Source: Actinocatenispora sp036503555 (lineage in GTDB: Bacteria; Actinomycetota; Actinomycetes; Mycobacteriales; Micromonosporaceae). Taken from it: a stretch of 64,000 nucleotides of DNA. Numbering within the stretch: position 1 is the first letter of the stretch; each line of letters begins with the position of its first letter. The notes under the pieces are model-generated. The model had not been told where the DNA came from, ran no database searches, and worked only from the letters and a program-made list of their open reading frames with translations. Positions 8,805-17,103 of the stretch are shown here, one piece after another. The DNA lies in NCBI GenBank assembly GCA_036503555.1, contig DASXWQ010000094.1, positions 1 through 64,000 of the forward strand, read 5' to 3'. Position numbers and translations under genes: made by a program.

Positions 8805-10922
8805 ATGACTAGTGAGGCTGTGCAGGGGCCGCCGGTAGCGAAGAAGGTACCGGCGGAGCGGACCCACCACGGGGACACGGTGGTCGACGAGTACGCGTGG
8901 CTCGCGGACAAGGAGGCGCCGGAGACCATCGCGTACCTGGAGGCGGAGAACGCGTGGACCGAGCGGGTCACCGGGCACCTGGCGGACCTGCGGGAGACGA
9001 TCTTCACGGAGATCAAGGACCGCACCCAGGAGACCGACCTGTCGGTGCCGACCCGCAAGGGCGGCTGGTGGTACTACACCCGCACGGTCGAGGGCCAGCA
9101 GTACCCGATCCACTGCCGGGTGAAGGCGGGCGCCGAGTCGACGCCGCCGGCGGTCGAGCCGGGCGTACCGGTGGTGGGCGAGGAGGTGCTGCTCGACCAG
9201 AACGAGGTGGCCGACGGGCACGAGTTCTTCTCGCTGGGCACGTTCACGGTCAGCGTCGACGGGCGCTTCCTGGCGTACGCGGACGACGTGACGGGCGACG
9301 AGCGCTTCACGTTGCGGGTCAAGGATCTCGCGTCGGGTGAGCTGCTGGACGACGAGGTGCCGAACACCGCGTACGGCGCGGCCTGGTCGGCCGACTCGAC
9401 GCACCTGTTCTACCTGACGGTCGACGACGCGTGGCGGCCGTACCGGGTGTGGCGGCACCGGATCGGCACCGCCGCGTCCGCCGACGTCATCGTGTACGAG
9501 GAGCCGGACGAGCGGTTCTGGGTCGGTGTCGGGCTGACCCGCAGCGAGCAGTACCTGCTGATCGACCTGCACAGCAAGGTGACCAGTGAGGTGCGCTACC
9601 TCCCGGCCGACGACCCGACGGCCGAGCCGACCCTGGTCCGCGCCCGGAAGCAGGACGTCGAGTACGAGGTCGACCACCAGATCGTGCCGGACGGCGCGGA
9701 CCGCTTCCTGGTGCTGCACAACGATCCCGCGGCCGGCGGCGGGGTGAACTTCGCGCTCGCCGCGGCACCGGTCGACGCGCCGGCCGAGTGGACGACGGTG
9801 GTCCCGCACGCCGACGACACCCGGCTGCTGGACTTCGACGTGTTCGCCGACCACCTCGTGGTGCACCTGCGCCGCGACGTCCTCACCGGCCTCCGCGTGT
9901 ACCCGCTCGCGGCGGACGGCGCGCTCGGCGCCGGTCACGACGTGTCGTTCCCGGAGCCGCTCTACTCGGTCGACCCGGACATGAACGCCGAGTACGACAC
10001 CGACCAGTTCCGCCTGTCTTACACGTCGCTCGTGACCCCGCGCTCGGTGTACGACTACCGGTTCGCGACGCGGGATCTGGTGCTGCGCAAGCAGACCCCG
10101 GTCCTCGGCGGGTACGACCCGGCGGCGTACGAGCAGGTGCGGGAGTGGGCGACGGCGCCGGACGGGACGCGGGTGCCGATCTCGGTCGTGGCACGAAAGG
10201 ACACCCCGCGCGACGGCACCGCGCCGTGCCTGCTGTACGGCTACGGCTCGTACGAGATCTCGATGGACCCGAGTTTCCAGGTGGCGCGGCTGTCCCTGCT
10301 CGACCGCGGCTTCGTGTACGCGATCGCGCACATCCGCGGCGGCGGCGAGATGGGCCGCGCCTGGTACGACGACGGCAAGATGCTGCGCAAGCGGAACACG
10401 TTCACCGACTTCGTGGCGTGCGCGCGGCACATGGTCGACGCGGGTTGGACGTCGGTGCCGAGGCTCGCCGCGTTCGGCGGGTCGGCCGGTGGGCTGCTGA
10501 TGGGCGCGGTGGTCAACGAGGCGCCCGACGCGTTCGGCGCGATCGCCGCGGTGGTCCCGTTCGTGGACGCACTGACCTCGGTCCTCGACCCGTCGCTGCC
10601 GCTGACGGTCATCGAGTGGGACGAGTGGGGCGACCCGCTGCACAACGCCGACGTGTACGCCTACATGAAGTCCTACTCGCCGTACGAGAACATCGCCGAC
10701 GCGCCCAGCTACCCGCCGATCTACGTCGAGACCAGCCTCAACGACACCCGCGTGCTCTACCACGAGCCCGCCAAGTGGGTCGCCCGGCTGCGCGCCGCCG
10801 GCGCGCCGAACGTCGTCCTCAAGACCGAGATGGAAGCCGGCCACGGCGGCCCCTCCGGCCGCTACAACACCTGGCGCGAGACGGCCCGGCTGTACGCCTG
10901 GCTCGTCGGCACCGTCGCCTGA
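8805..10922 (+). CDS. ptrB: S9A family oligopeptidase (protease II / oligopeptidase B-like)
   Basis: This 705-residue serine peptidase belongs to the prolyl oligopeptidase clan. Residues 1 to about 420 form the beta-propeller gate (beginning KKVPAERTHHGDTVVDEYAWL) and the C-terminal part is an alpha/beta hydrolase. The nucleophile is in FGGSAGGLL (Ser near 560), the Asp in SLNDTRV (near 645) and the His in EAGHGGPSG (near 680). Oligopeptidase B cleaves short peptides after basic residues in the cytoplasm. No signal peptide is seen. The ATG at 8805 begins MTSEAVQGPP. It is monocistronic, between a repeat-bearing gap and a terminator. Confidence 0.93.
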   Translation: MTSEAVQGPPVAKKVPAERTHHGDTVVDEYAWLADKEAPETIAYLEAENAWTERVTGHLADLRETIFTEIKDRTQETDLSVPTRKGGWWYYTRTVEGQQYPIHCRVKAGAESTPPAVEPGVPVVGEEVLLDQNEVADGHEFFSLGTFTVSVDGRFLAYADDVTGDERFTLRVKDLASGELLDDEVPNTAYGAAWSADSTHLFYLTVDDAWRPYRVWRHRIGTAASADVIVYEEPDERFWVGVGLTRSEQYLLIDLHSKVTSEVRYLPADDPTAEPTLVRARKQDVEYEVDHQIVPDGADRFLVLHNDPAAGGGVNFALAAAPVDAPAEWTTVVPHADDTRLLDFDVFADHLVVHLRRDVLTGLRVYPLAADGALGAGHDVSFPEPLYSVDPDMNAEYDTDQFRLSYTSLVTPRSVYDYRFATRDLVLRKQTPVLGGYDPAAYEQVREWATAPDGTRVPISVVARKDTPRDGTAPCLLYGYGSYEISMDPSFQVARLSLLDRGFVYAIAHIRGGGEMGRAWYDDGKMLRKRNTFTDFVACARHMVDAGWTSVPRLAAFGGSAGGLLMGAVVNEAPDAFGAIAAVVPFVDALTSVLDPSLPLTVIEWDEWGDPLHNADVYAYMKSYSPYENIADAPSYPPIYVETSLNDTRVLYHEPAKWVARLRAAGAPNVVLKTEMEAGHGGPSGRYNTWRETARLYAWLVGTVA

Positions 10923-10930
10923 CCTTCGAC

Positions 10931-10973
10931 GACACGGGGACGGGGCCGGATCCGGCCCGGTCCCCGTGTTGTC
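10931..10973. terminator. Bidirectional hairpin between convergent genes
   Basis: A long, slightly bulged inverted repeat (GACACGGGGAC arm against TCCCCGTGTTGTC arm, with an inner GGCCGGATCCGGCC core) lies between the stop of ptrB and the stop of the minus-strand small-gene operon. Confidence 0.75.
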
Positions 10974-11169
10974 ACGGTTGTCGGCGGGTGTGCCCGGCCG
11001 GGGTGGCATACGGATAGGGCGCGCGCGGTCGGGGGGACGGTCGTCGGCGGCGCTCGTGCCCGCAGTCCGGGCGCCGGCCGCCGACGTACCCGACGAGCGC
11101 GCCGGCCAACCCGCAACCCAGCCCGAACAGCACCAGCGCCAGCCAGAGCGGCGCCCACGTCGCGGCCAT
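10972..11169 (-). CDS. Small membrane protein, cassette 1 gene C (65 residues)
   Basis: This 65-residue protein has one membrane helix near residues 8-28 (LWLALVLFGLGCGLAGALVG) followed by a Arg/Pro-rich cytoplasmic-type tail. Its ATG overlaps the preceding stop as TGATG. A paralogue (29997-30212) in cassette 2 shares the helix pattern (LWLTLALFGVGCGMAGALVTYVG), gene order and overlap, which argues strongly that it is a real gene. No named family recognised. Confidence 0.72.
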   Translation of the reverse strand: MAATWAPLWLALVLFGLGCGLAGALVGYVGGRRPDCGHERRRRPSPRPRAPYPYATPAGHTRRQP

Positions 11170-11312
11170 CACCGGTACTCCACGCGGAGCCGGCCGCCCC
11201 CGTCGCGGACGAGGCCGCGCCGGACCACGCCGCGCCGGGCGGCCACCGCCAACGCGTCGGCGTACGGATCCAGCGGCGCTGCTTTCCTTGTCCGCCAAGG
11301 CTTCCATCGCAT
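11169..11312 (-). CDS. Small basic protein, cassette 1 gene B (47 residues)
   Basis: This 47-residue basic protein starts MRWKPWRTRK and contains DPYADALAVAARRGVVRRGL and then LRVEYR at its end. The cassette 2 paralogue differs at few positions over the same span. It overlaps gene A upstream (TGATG) and gene C downstream (TGATG), so the three are translationally coupled. The run of Ala and Arg could form a short amphipathic helix. Function is unknown; conservation between the two loci is the main support. Confidence 0.7.
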   Translation of the reverse strand: MRWKPWRTRKAAPLDPYADALAVAARRGVVRRGLVRDGGGRLRVEYR

Positions 11313-11425
11313 CAGCGCCACCACCCGGCTGGGTCGATCGGCCGTGCGGCGATCCGGTCGTGCCAGCGGCACAGTCGGACGCGGAGGCGACGGTACGCGT
11401 GAACGGTACGGTGAACGAGCTCCAT
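11312..11425 (-). CDS. Small protein, cassette 1 gene A (37 residues)
   Basis: This 37-residue frame starts MELVHR and ends DPAGWWR, with a WHD motif in the middle. The cassette 2 paralogue has exactly the same length, start, WHD and end. The stop overlaps the next ATG as TGATG. It lies 26 nt downstream (minus-strand sense) of a pair of inverted repeats that is also duplicated. The start is preceded by GGGAGACAGG. No homologous family is recognised; it may be a peptide partner or regulator of the divergent XRE protein, which is inference. Confidence 0.68.
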   Translation of the reverse strand: MELVHRTVHAYRRLRVRLCRWHDRIAARPIDPAGWWR

Positions 11426-11450
11426 CCTGTCTCCCAAGGCTCGATGGGGC

Positions 11451-11518
11451 GGGGGCGCGGTGACGCCGGCAAGCAGACACCGCGCCCCCACTTCTGCCCG
11501 CCGGGTACGGCGGCGGGC
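11451..11518. promoter_or_regulatory. Paired inverted repeats between divergent operons, cassette 1
   Basis: Two perfect inverted repeats lie side by side: 11451-11462 against 11478-11489 (GGGGGCGCGGTG / CACCGCGCCCCC, 15-nt spacer) and 11496-11503 against 11511-11518 (GCCCGCCG / CGGCGGGC). Both recur at the same place in cassette 2. They could be operators for the XRE protein or leader hairpins of the small-gene mRNA. The remaining DNA up to the XRE start at 11728 shows no gene. Confidence 0.6.
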
Positions 11519-11727
11519 GTTCCCGGACCCCGCACGAGGCGTTCGCCTACGTGCCTGTGGCTGACAGCGCGCCGAGGCCCGATCGGCCGAACATCACGGA
11601 CAGCACCTGGGGGAAGTCCGACCGTGACGTCCGACAGCAGGGACAGTAGAACAGGATTAGGCTTTACGCAATATCCCGCGCGGATCCGGCACTACAGATT
11701 CCGCGGCGAATGCTGTATGTGTCTCCT

Positions 11728-12594
11728 ATGAACGCACGCAAGCAGGGCAGCCCAGCGACCCGACCGTTCCTGCGTCGCCGCCTTGGCCGAGAACTCGCCT
11801 CGATCCGCGTGCAGTGCGGACTCAAGTCCGAGGAAGCCGCCAGGCTCGCGAAGACCGCTCAGTCGACGGTCAGCCGCGTTGAGTCAGGCAAGATGGCGGT
11901 CCGCGTCAACACCGTCCGGGGCATCCTCGACGCGTACGAGGTGGTCGGTGACCGACGCGAAGCCCTGTTGGAGCTGGCCGAACATGCCAACATCGGCCGA
12001 GCTTGGTGGCACAGCTATCGCGGCGGCCCGTTGCCCGAGTGGTTCGAGATCTACGTCGATCTGGAAGGCGAGGCGGACACTCTCAACATCGCCGACGTGC
12101 AGTATGTCAACGGCCTGGTGCAGACGCCCGACTACGCCCGCGCCGTCTACCGTTCCGCGCGACCCGATGCGGACGCCGCACAGATCGACGAGCTGGTTCA
12201 GCTACGGATGGATCGGCAGAAGCGCCTGACCGAGGGAAACCTTGACCTGATGCTGATCGTCGACGAGACCGCCTTGCTGCGCGAGTACGGCGGGCGGAAG
12301 GTCATGCAGGCCCAGTACAAGCGCCTGCTCGAACTCGCGGAGATGCCTCGGATCTCGATAGCCGTGCTCCCGATCGACGCACAAGCCGGCGTCGTCGGCT
12401 CGTTCACGATCCTCGACTTCCCGGCCGAGGAGGATCCGGCGGTGGTCTACATCGAGCACAACGCAGGCGCCCTCTACCTCGAAGACCCCTCCGAGATCCG
12501 GCAGTACGCTCGGGCGTACGGCCGCCTTCAGACCGCCGCTCTCGACCTGAAGGCATCGGCACGTCGTATCGCCGACATGATCAAGGAGACCTAG
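11728..12594 (+). CDS. XRE-family regulator with DUF5753 domain (WhiJ-like), cassette 1
   Basis: This 288-residue regulator has an N-terminal helix-turn-helix (about residues 15-65; EEAARLAKTAQSTVSRVESG) and the DUF5753 domain over the rest (VQYVNGLVQTPDYARAVY, then DLMLIVDETALLREYGG). Proteins of this kind occur in many copies in actinomycetes and usually sit beside a DUF397 gene; in Streptomyces the WhiJ group influences development. ATG 11728 (MNARKQGS) has no clear ribosome binding site, so a leaderless transcript is possible; ATG 11710 is an alternative. The DUF397 gene follows after 3 nt. Confidence 0.88.
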   Translation: MNARKQGSPATRPFLRRRLGRELASIRVQCGLKSEEAARLAKTAQSTVSRVESGKMAVRVNTVRGILDAYEVVGDRREALLELAEHANIGRAWWHSYRGGPLPEWFEIYVDLEGEADTLNIADVQYVNGLVQTPDYARAVYRSARPDADAAQIDELVQLRMDRQKRLTEGNLDLMLIVDETALLREYGGRKVMQAQYKRLLELAEMPRISIAVLPIDAQAGVVGSFTILDFPAEEDPAVVYIEHNAGALYLEDPSEIRQYARAYGRLQTAALDLKASARRIADMIKET

Positions 12595-12597
12595 GCG

Positions 12598-12795
12598 ATG
12601 TACCCCCTCAGCGAGGCAGTTTGGAAGAAGTCCACGCGGTCCGGCGGCAACGGCGGCCAGTGTGTCGAGGTCGCTGGCAACATGCCGGGCATCGTCGCTG
12701 TGCGCGACAGCAAGGATCCCAGCGGGCCGGTGCTGGTGGTGGATCCGTTGGCGTTCAAGGCATTCACGACCGCGATCCGGTCCTCCACGCTGTAG
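12598..12795 (+). CDS. DUF397 protein, cassette 1
   Basis: This 65-residue DUF397 protein carries the usual WKKSTRSGGNGGQCVEVA and VAVRDSKDPSGPVLVVDP motifs. DUF397 proteins pair with XRE-DUF5753 regulators and have been proposed to act as their antagonists or partners; the mechanism is not settled. It starts 3 nt after the regulator's TAG, so they are co-transcribed. A hairpin terminator follows. Confidence 0.9.
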   Translation: MYPLSEAVWKKSTRSGGNGGQCVEVAGNMPGIVAVRDSKDPSGPVLVVDPLAFKAFTTAIRSSTL

Positions 12796-12846
12796 GTCTT
12801 CACCGCCGACATTCGCGAGCACGCCTGAGCGACGCAGCGCGCACCA

Positions 12847-12876
12847 CGACGAGGCCGGGTCCGCCCGGCCTCGTCG
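12847..12876 (+). terminator. Hairpin terminator after cassette 1
   Basis: A perfect 13-bp stem (CGACGAGGCCGGG / CCCGGCCTCGTCG) with a 4-nt loop lies 51 nt after the DUF397 stop. Confidence 0.8.
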
Positions 12877-12936
12877 TCGTCTGCCGTCAGGCGATGATGA
12901 CACCGGATGAGGCGGCTGGTTCGGAAACGGGTGACG

Positions 12937-13473
12937 ATGAGGCAACCAGTACTGTTCCTGACGGTGGGGCTCCCCGGCACCGGGAAGACCACCGCCGCCC
13001 GGCGCTTCGAGATCGAGCAGAACGCACTTCGGCTCACCAAGGACGAGTGGGTGAAGGCTCTCTACGGGCACGAGAACCCGCCGTCTGCCGGGAACGTGAT
13101 CGAGGGACGGCTCATCCAGATCGGGCTGCGCGCCCTGGAGCTCGGCACCAACGTCGCGATCGACTACGGCCTGTGGAGTCGGAACGAGCGCTCCGCGCTA
13201 CGCCAGGCCGCGGCGGACCGCGGCGCGACGGTGGAGCTGCGCTATTGCGAACTGACCCCGGCCGAGCAGCGCAGACGACTTGACCAGCGACAGGCCGAAG
13301 CGCCGCACACGACGTGGCCGATGTCCGGCGAGGAACTCGACGAGTGGGCTGCCAGCTTCGAGATCCCGACGCCAGGCGAACTCGACGGCAGTGAACCCGT
13401 TGACGACCCACCGGCCGGGTTCGCGACGTGGGACGAGTGGCGCGGATACCGCTGGCCGCCTTCGGTTTCCTGA
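12937..13473 (+). CDS. AAA/P-loop kinase-like ATPase
   Basis: This 178-residue protein has a Walker A motif close to its N terminus (LTVGLPGTGKTTAARR). The overall form (RLTKDEWVKALYG, then NVAIDYGLW) resembles zeta-toxin-like or polynucleotide-kinase-like P-loop kinases that phosphorylate small molecules or nucleic acid ends. The C-terminal third (TWPMSGEELDEWAASFE) matches actinobacterial ATP-binding proteins of unknown substrate. The ATG at 12937 is chosen because the P-loop then starts near residue 6; a GTG 6 nt earlier is possible. No antitoxin-like neighbour is seen. Confidence 0.78.
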   Translation: MRQPVLFLTVGLPGTGKTTAARRFEIEQNALRLTKDEWVKALYGHENPPSAGNVIEGRLIQIGLRALELGTNVAIDYGLWSRNERSALRQAAADRGATVELRYCELTPAEQRRRLDQRQAEAPHTTWPMSGEELDEWAASFEIPTPGELDGSEPVDDPPAGFATWDEWRGYRWPPSVS

Positions 13474-13518
13474 CGCGCCGCCGCCATGCCCGCTCGTCGA
13501 CAGGCGTACGCCGGGAGG

Positions 13519-14472
13519 CTAGGCGACGGTGAGCTCGGCGAGCAGGGCGGGCGGGAGGTTGCCGCCCGACACGACCGCGACGGTACGCCCGCTGGGCAGC
13601 TCGTCGGCGTGATAGAGGTACGCGGCGGTGGTGGTGGCGCCGGACGGCTCGGCGACGAGCCGGGCCTGCCGGGCGAGTACGCCGACGGCGGCGCGGATCT
13701 CGTCCTCGGCGACGGTGATGATCCCGTCGAGGTGAGCGGAGAGGTGCGCGAGGGTCAGCTCCGACAGGGCGGTACGCATGCCGTCGGCGACGGTCGAGTA
13801 GCGCTGCTCGTCGGGGTACGGGACGAGGCGGCCGACGGCGAGGGAGTCGCGGGCGTCGGGTGCGACGGCGGGCTCCACGCCGTACACCTTGGTGGCGGGG
13901 CGGAGCGCCTTGATCGCGGTGCTGACGCCGGAGGCGAGGCCGCCGCCGCCGACCTGCACGAGCACCACGTCGACGGCGGGGTCGTCGGCGAGGATCTCCA
14001 GCCCGACGGTGCCCTGGCCGGCGATGACGTCGCGGTGGTCGAAGGGCGGTACGACGGCCATGCCGCGTTCGGTGGCGATGCGGTCGGTCTCGTCGAGCCG
14101 TTCGGCGCCGGGTACGAGGACGACCTCGGCGCCGAGCGCGCGTACCGCCTCGATCTTGGTGGGCGGGGCGACGTCGGGAATGACGACGACGGCGGGGACG
14201 CCGAACGCGGCGGCAGCGTACGCGACGGCCTGGCCGTGGTTGCCGGAGGAGTGGGTGACGACGCCGGCCCGGCGTACGTCGTCGGGCAGTGACGCGATCG
14301 CGTGGTACGCCCCGCGGATCTTGAAGGCGCCGATCGGCTGGAGGCTTTCCGGCTTGAGCCACAGCGGCCGGTCGGGGGCGCCCCAGGTCTGCGGCAGCAG
14401 CGGGGTACGCACGGCCACGCCGGCGATCGTGTCGGCCGCGGCCCGGATGTCGTCGACGCTCACCAGCTCCAC
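13519..14472 (-). CDS. PLP-dependent threonine/serine dehydratase-like enzyme
   Basis: This 317-residue fold-type II PLP enzyme has the Schiff-base Lys in AFKIRGA (Lys51), the substrate loop SSGNHGQA, and the phosphate-binding glycine loop VGGGGLASG. It deaminates L-threonine or L-serine to 2-oxo acids, or could be a serine racemase. It lacks the C-terminal ACT-like regulatory domain of biosynthetic IlvA, which suggests a catabolic or racemase-type role. GTG 14472 is chosen; a GTG three codons on is possible. It is monocistronic. Confidence 0.9.
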   Translation of the reverse strand: MELVSVDDIRAAADTIAGVAVRTPLLPQTWGAPDRPLWLKPESLQPIGAFKIRGAYHAIASLPDDVRRAGVVTHSSGNHGQAVAYAAAAFGVPAVVVIPDVAPPTKIEAVRALGAEVVLVPGAERLDETDRIATERGMAVVPPFDHRDVIAGQGTVGLEILADDPAVDVVLVQVGGGGLASGVSTAIKALRPATKVYGVEPAVAPDARDSLAVGRLVPYPDEQRYSTVADGMRTALSELTLAHLSAHLDGIITVAEDEIRAAVGVLARQARLVAEPSGATTTAAYLYHADELPSGRTVAVVSGGNLPPALLAELTVA

Positions 14473-14670
14473 GCCGCCATCCTGCCCCGGCCGCCCGGGG
14501 CGCGGGCCGGCACGCGGCGGATCTCACAGCCGGACTGCTCGTCGGCACCGCGACGCGATCATCGCTGTCGCCGCGCTCAGCCTGCCGTTCCCGCGCGCCC
14601 CGGCGCGGGTCGAGGACCTCCGCACCGGGCGCACCCGCGACATGCCGGTAAGTGGCCCACGTCCCCGGCC

Positions 14671-14693
14671 GTCCCCGGCGCGGCGCCGGGGAC
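14671..14693 (-). terminator. Hairpin terminator after the aminotransferase gene
   Basis: A perfect 10-bp stem (GTCCCCGGCG / CGCCGGGGAC, 3-nt loop) lies 2 nt beyond the aminotransferase stop. The rest of 14473-14670 shows no gene. Confidence 0.8.
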
Positions 14694-14695
14694 GG

Positions 14696-15940
14696 TCAGG
14701 AGCGGCGGATGTCGGTGAGGGCGGCCCAGATGCCGTCGGCGAGCAGCCGCGCCTCGTCGTCGGTCATCACGAACGCGGGCGACACCTGGATCGCGCCGGC
14801 GCCCACCACGCGCGTCGACACGGCCTGCTTGCGCAGCGCCTTCACCAGGTTCGGCGCGAGGGTCGGCTCGGTGAGCTGGACGGCGGCGAGCGCGCCGACA
14901 CCGCCGCGTACCTCCGCCACGAGCGAGTGCTCGGTCAGCCGGGCCAGCTCCTTGACCAGCGTCGACTCCAGCCGCTTCGACTCGACGAGCAGGTGTTCGC
15001 GGTCCAGCACGTCCAGGTTGCGCAGCGCGACGGCCGCCGCCGCCGGATGCCCCGAGTACGTGTAGCCGTGCCGCCACCACACCCCGGCGCCCGGCCGGAA
15101 GAACGGCTCGGCGACCCGCCCGGCGACGATCACCGCGCCCAGCGGCAGGTATCCGGACGTGATGCCCTTGGCGCAGGTGATCATGTCCGGGTCCAGGTTG
15201 TACCGGCCGCTGGCGAACCAGTCGCCGCCGATCCGGCCGAAGCCGGTGACGACCTCGTCGGCGACGAACAGCACGCCGTACTCCCGGCAGATCCGGCGCA
15301 CCTCGGCCAGGTAGCCCTCGGCCGGCGGGTACACGCCGCCGGCGCCGATCACCGGCTCGCAGAAGAACGCGGCGACCCGCTCCGGGCCGATCCGCTCGAT
15401 CTCGGCGCGCAGCTCGGCGGCCGAGTCGCGGGACACCACGGCGGTGTCCGGCATCAGCTCGCCGTACCCGTCGCGGTTGCCGGGGATGCCGGCGAGCGCG
15501 GTGCCCGCCACGTGCATCCCGTGGTACGCGTTGGTCCGGGAGATCAGCACGGTGCGCCCGGGTTGCCCCAGCTCGTGCCAGTACCGCCGGGCCAGCTTGG
15601 CGGCGGTGTCGATCGAGTCGGATCCGCCGGAGGTGAAGAACACCTTCGCGTCGCCGACCGGCGCGATCGACGCGACCCGCTCGGCCAGGTCGAGGGTGGT
15701 CCGCACGGCGATGTCCCCGAACGACGAGTACGCCGCGAGCTTCTTCATCTGCTCGGCGGCGGCCTCGGCCAGCTCCCGGCGCCCGTGCCCGACGTTCGCG
15801 AACCACAGCCCGGCGGTGGCGTCGAGGTAGCGCCGGTCGTTCTCGTCGAAGACCCACACGCCGTCGCCGCGGTTCAGCACGAACTCGCCGGACTCGCTCA
15901 CCTCGCCCATGTCGGCGAACGGATGCCAGAACGCGCCCAT
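14696..15940 (-). CDS. Class III aminotransferase (omega-amino acid/pyruvate type)
   Basis: This 414-residue PLP enzyme transfers amino groups from omega-amino acids, amines or polyamines to pyruvate or 2-oxoglutarate. It shows the class III signature: FVADEVVTGFGR with the PLP-pyridine Asp, and TCAKGITSG with the Schiff-base Lys near residue 258. The N terminus (WHPFADM) and HGYTYSGHPA are typical of the beta-alanine/GABA/diamine group. ATG 15940 follows a strong GGAGGGG. The adjacent upstream gene is an aldo/keto reductase on the same strand, 146 nt away, possibly in one catabolic unit. Substrate not determinable. Confidence 0.92.
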   Translation of the reverse strand: MGAFWHPFADMGEVSESGEFVLNRGDGVWVFDENDRRYLDATAGLWFANVGHGRRELAEAAAEQMKKLAAYSSFGDIAVRTTLDLAERVASIAPVGDAKVFFTSGGSDSIDTAAKLARRYWHELGQPGRTVLISRTNAYHGMHVAGTALAGIPGNRDGYGELMPDTAVVSRDSAAELRAEIERIGPERVAAFFCEPVIGAGGVYPPAEGYLAEVRRICREYGVLFVADEVVTGFGRIGGDWFASGRYNLDPDMITCAKGITSGYLPLGAVIVAGRVAEPFFRPGAGVWWRHGYTYSGHPAAAAVALRNLDVLDREHLLVESKRLESTLVKELARLTEHSLVAEVRGGVGALAAVQLTEPTLAPNLVKALRKQAVSTRVVGAGAIQVSPAFVMTDDEARLLADGIWAALTDIRRS

Positions 15941-16086
15941 CAACCCCTCCTCGTACGCCCGCGCCGAGCCACCGCCGACCGCGTCGCCCGCCGGCCGGCC
16001 GCCGCGCGCGTGGCGCGGCCTGCGGCCGACCGTACCCCGACCCGGAGGGGCACCGGCCGGCAACACCGGGTCGACCGCGGCGTGGG

Positions 16087-17103
16087 TCAGCGGGGGCGGG
16101 TGGGGCCGGAGCCGGCGCCGGAGCGTTCGATCGCCTCGGCGATCTCGTCGAGGTCGTCGTCGTCGAGCGTCAGGTCGGCCGCGGGCAGCCAGCCGTCGAC
16201 CTGGTCGGGCCGCCGTGCGCCGACGATCGCGCCGGTCACGCCGGGCCAGGACAGTACCCAGGCGACGGCGACGGCCGGCAGGGTCATGCCGCGCCGGTGC
16301 GCCACGCCGGCCATCCGCCGCGTCAGGTCCAGGTTGCGGTCCAGCGCCGCGCCGACGAAGTCGCCGTCGGTCCGGCGCCAGTCGTCGGCGGGCAGCGCCG
16401 CGACCCGTTCCCGGCTGAACTCCCCGGTCAGCAGCCCGGACTGCATCGGGCTGTACGCGACGACCCCGGTGCCGTGCTCGTCGCACCAACCGATCTCGAC
16501 CGCGGCGGCCTCCCGGTCGATCGCCGAGAACGGCGGTTGCAGCGTGTCGACGTGGCCGAGCGTCTCGGCCTCGGCGAGCTGCTTGACGTCGTGGTTGGAC
16601 AACCCGACCGCCCGGACCTTCCCCTCCCGCTTCAGGTCGAGCAGCGCCTGCCAGTAGTCGGCGAGTGGCGCGCCGTCGTCGGGCGGCCAGTGCATCTGGT
16701 ACAGGTCGATGCGGTCGACGCCGAGCCGGCGCAGCGAGCCATCGACCTCGCGGCGGATGCTGGCCGGCGACCCGACGCGCCGCGGTTCGAGCCCGCGGTC
16801 GGTCTCGTCCCACACGAGGCCACACTTCGTGAACACGTACGGCCGGTCGGCCTCGCCGTACGGTTCGAGCGCGGCGCGGACGACCTCCTCGGAGTGCCCC
16901 AGCCCGTACACGGCGGCGGTGTCGATCCAGTTGACCCCGTGCTCCACCGCGTACCGGACGGCGGCGGCGGAGTCGGCGTCGTCCTGCGCACCCCAGCCGT
17001 ACGCGTAGCCCGCGCCGCCGATGGCCCAGGCGCCGAACCCGACCCGGGTGACGTGCATGTCCGTGGCGCCCAACCGTACGGTCGGAAGATCGGTACGCGG
17101 CAT
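16087..17103 (-). CDS. Aldo/keto reductase
   Basis: This 338-residue NADPH-dependent aldo/keto reductase has a complete catalytic tetrad: Asp61 and Tyr66 in DTAAVYGLG, Lys93 in FTKCGL and His138 in YQMHWP. The C-terminal cofactor site includes GAIVGARRPDQV. It reduces carbonyl groups to alcohols; the subgroup resembles YajO/Tas-like general-stress reductases. ATG 17103 follows GAGGAGGTGG. Co-transcription with the downstream aminotransferase is possible. Confidence 0.93.
   Translation of the reverse strand: MPRTDLPTVRLGATDMHVTRVGFGAWAIGGAGYAYGWGAQDDADSAAAVRYAVEHGVNWIDTAAVYGLGHSEEVVRAALEPYGEADRPYVFTKCGLVWDETDRGLEPRRVGSPASIRREVDGSLRRLGVDRIDLYQMHWPPDDGAPLADYWQALLDLKREGKVRAVGLSNHDVKQLAEAETLGHVDTLQPPFSAIDREAAAVEIGWCDEHGTGVVAYSPMQSGLLTGEFSRERVAALPADDWRRTDGDFVGAALDRNLDLTRRMAGVAHRRGMTLPAVAVAWVLSWPGVTGAIVGARRPDQVDGWLPAADLTLDDDDLDEIAEAIERSGAGSGPTRPR

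Noticed and set aside
8148..11009. 950-codon minus-strand open frame opposite the oligopeptidase
   Set aside because: It crosses the STAS gene, a repeat and ptrB, and its composition is that of an antisense shadow.
12937..13473. Zeta-toxin of a toxin-antitoxin pair
   Set aside because: The P-loop kinase form is suggestive, but no small antitoxin gene adjoins it and the C-terminal part does not match zeta toxins.
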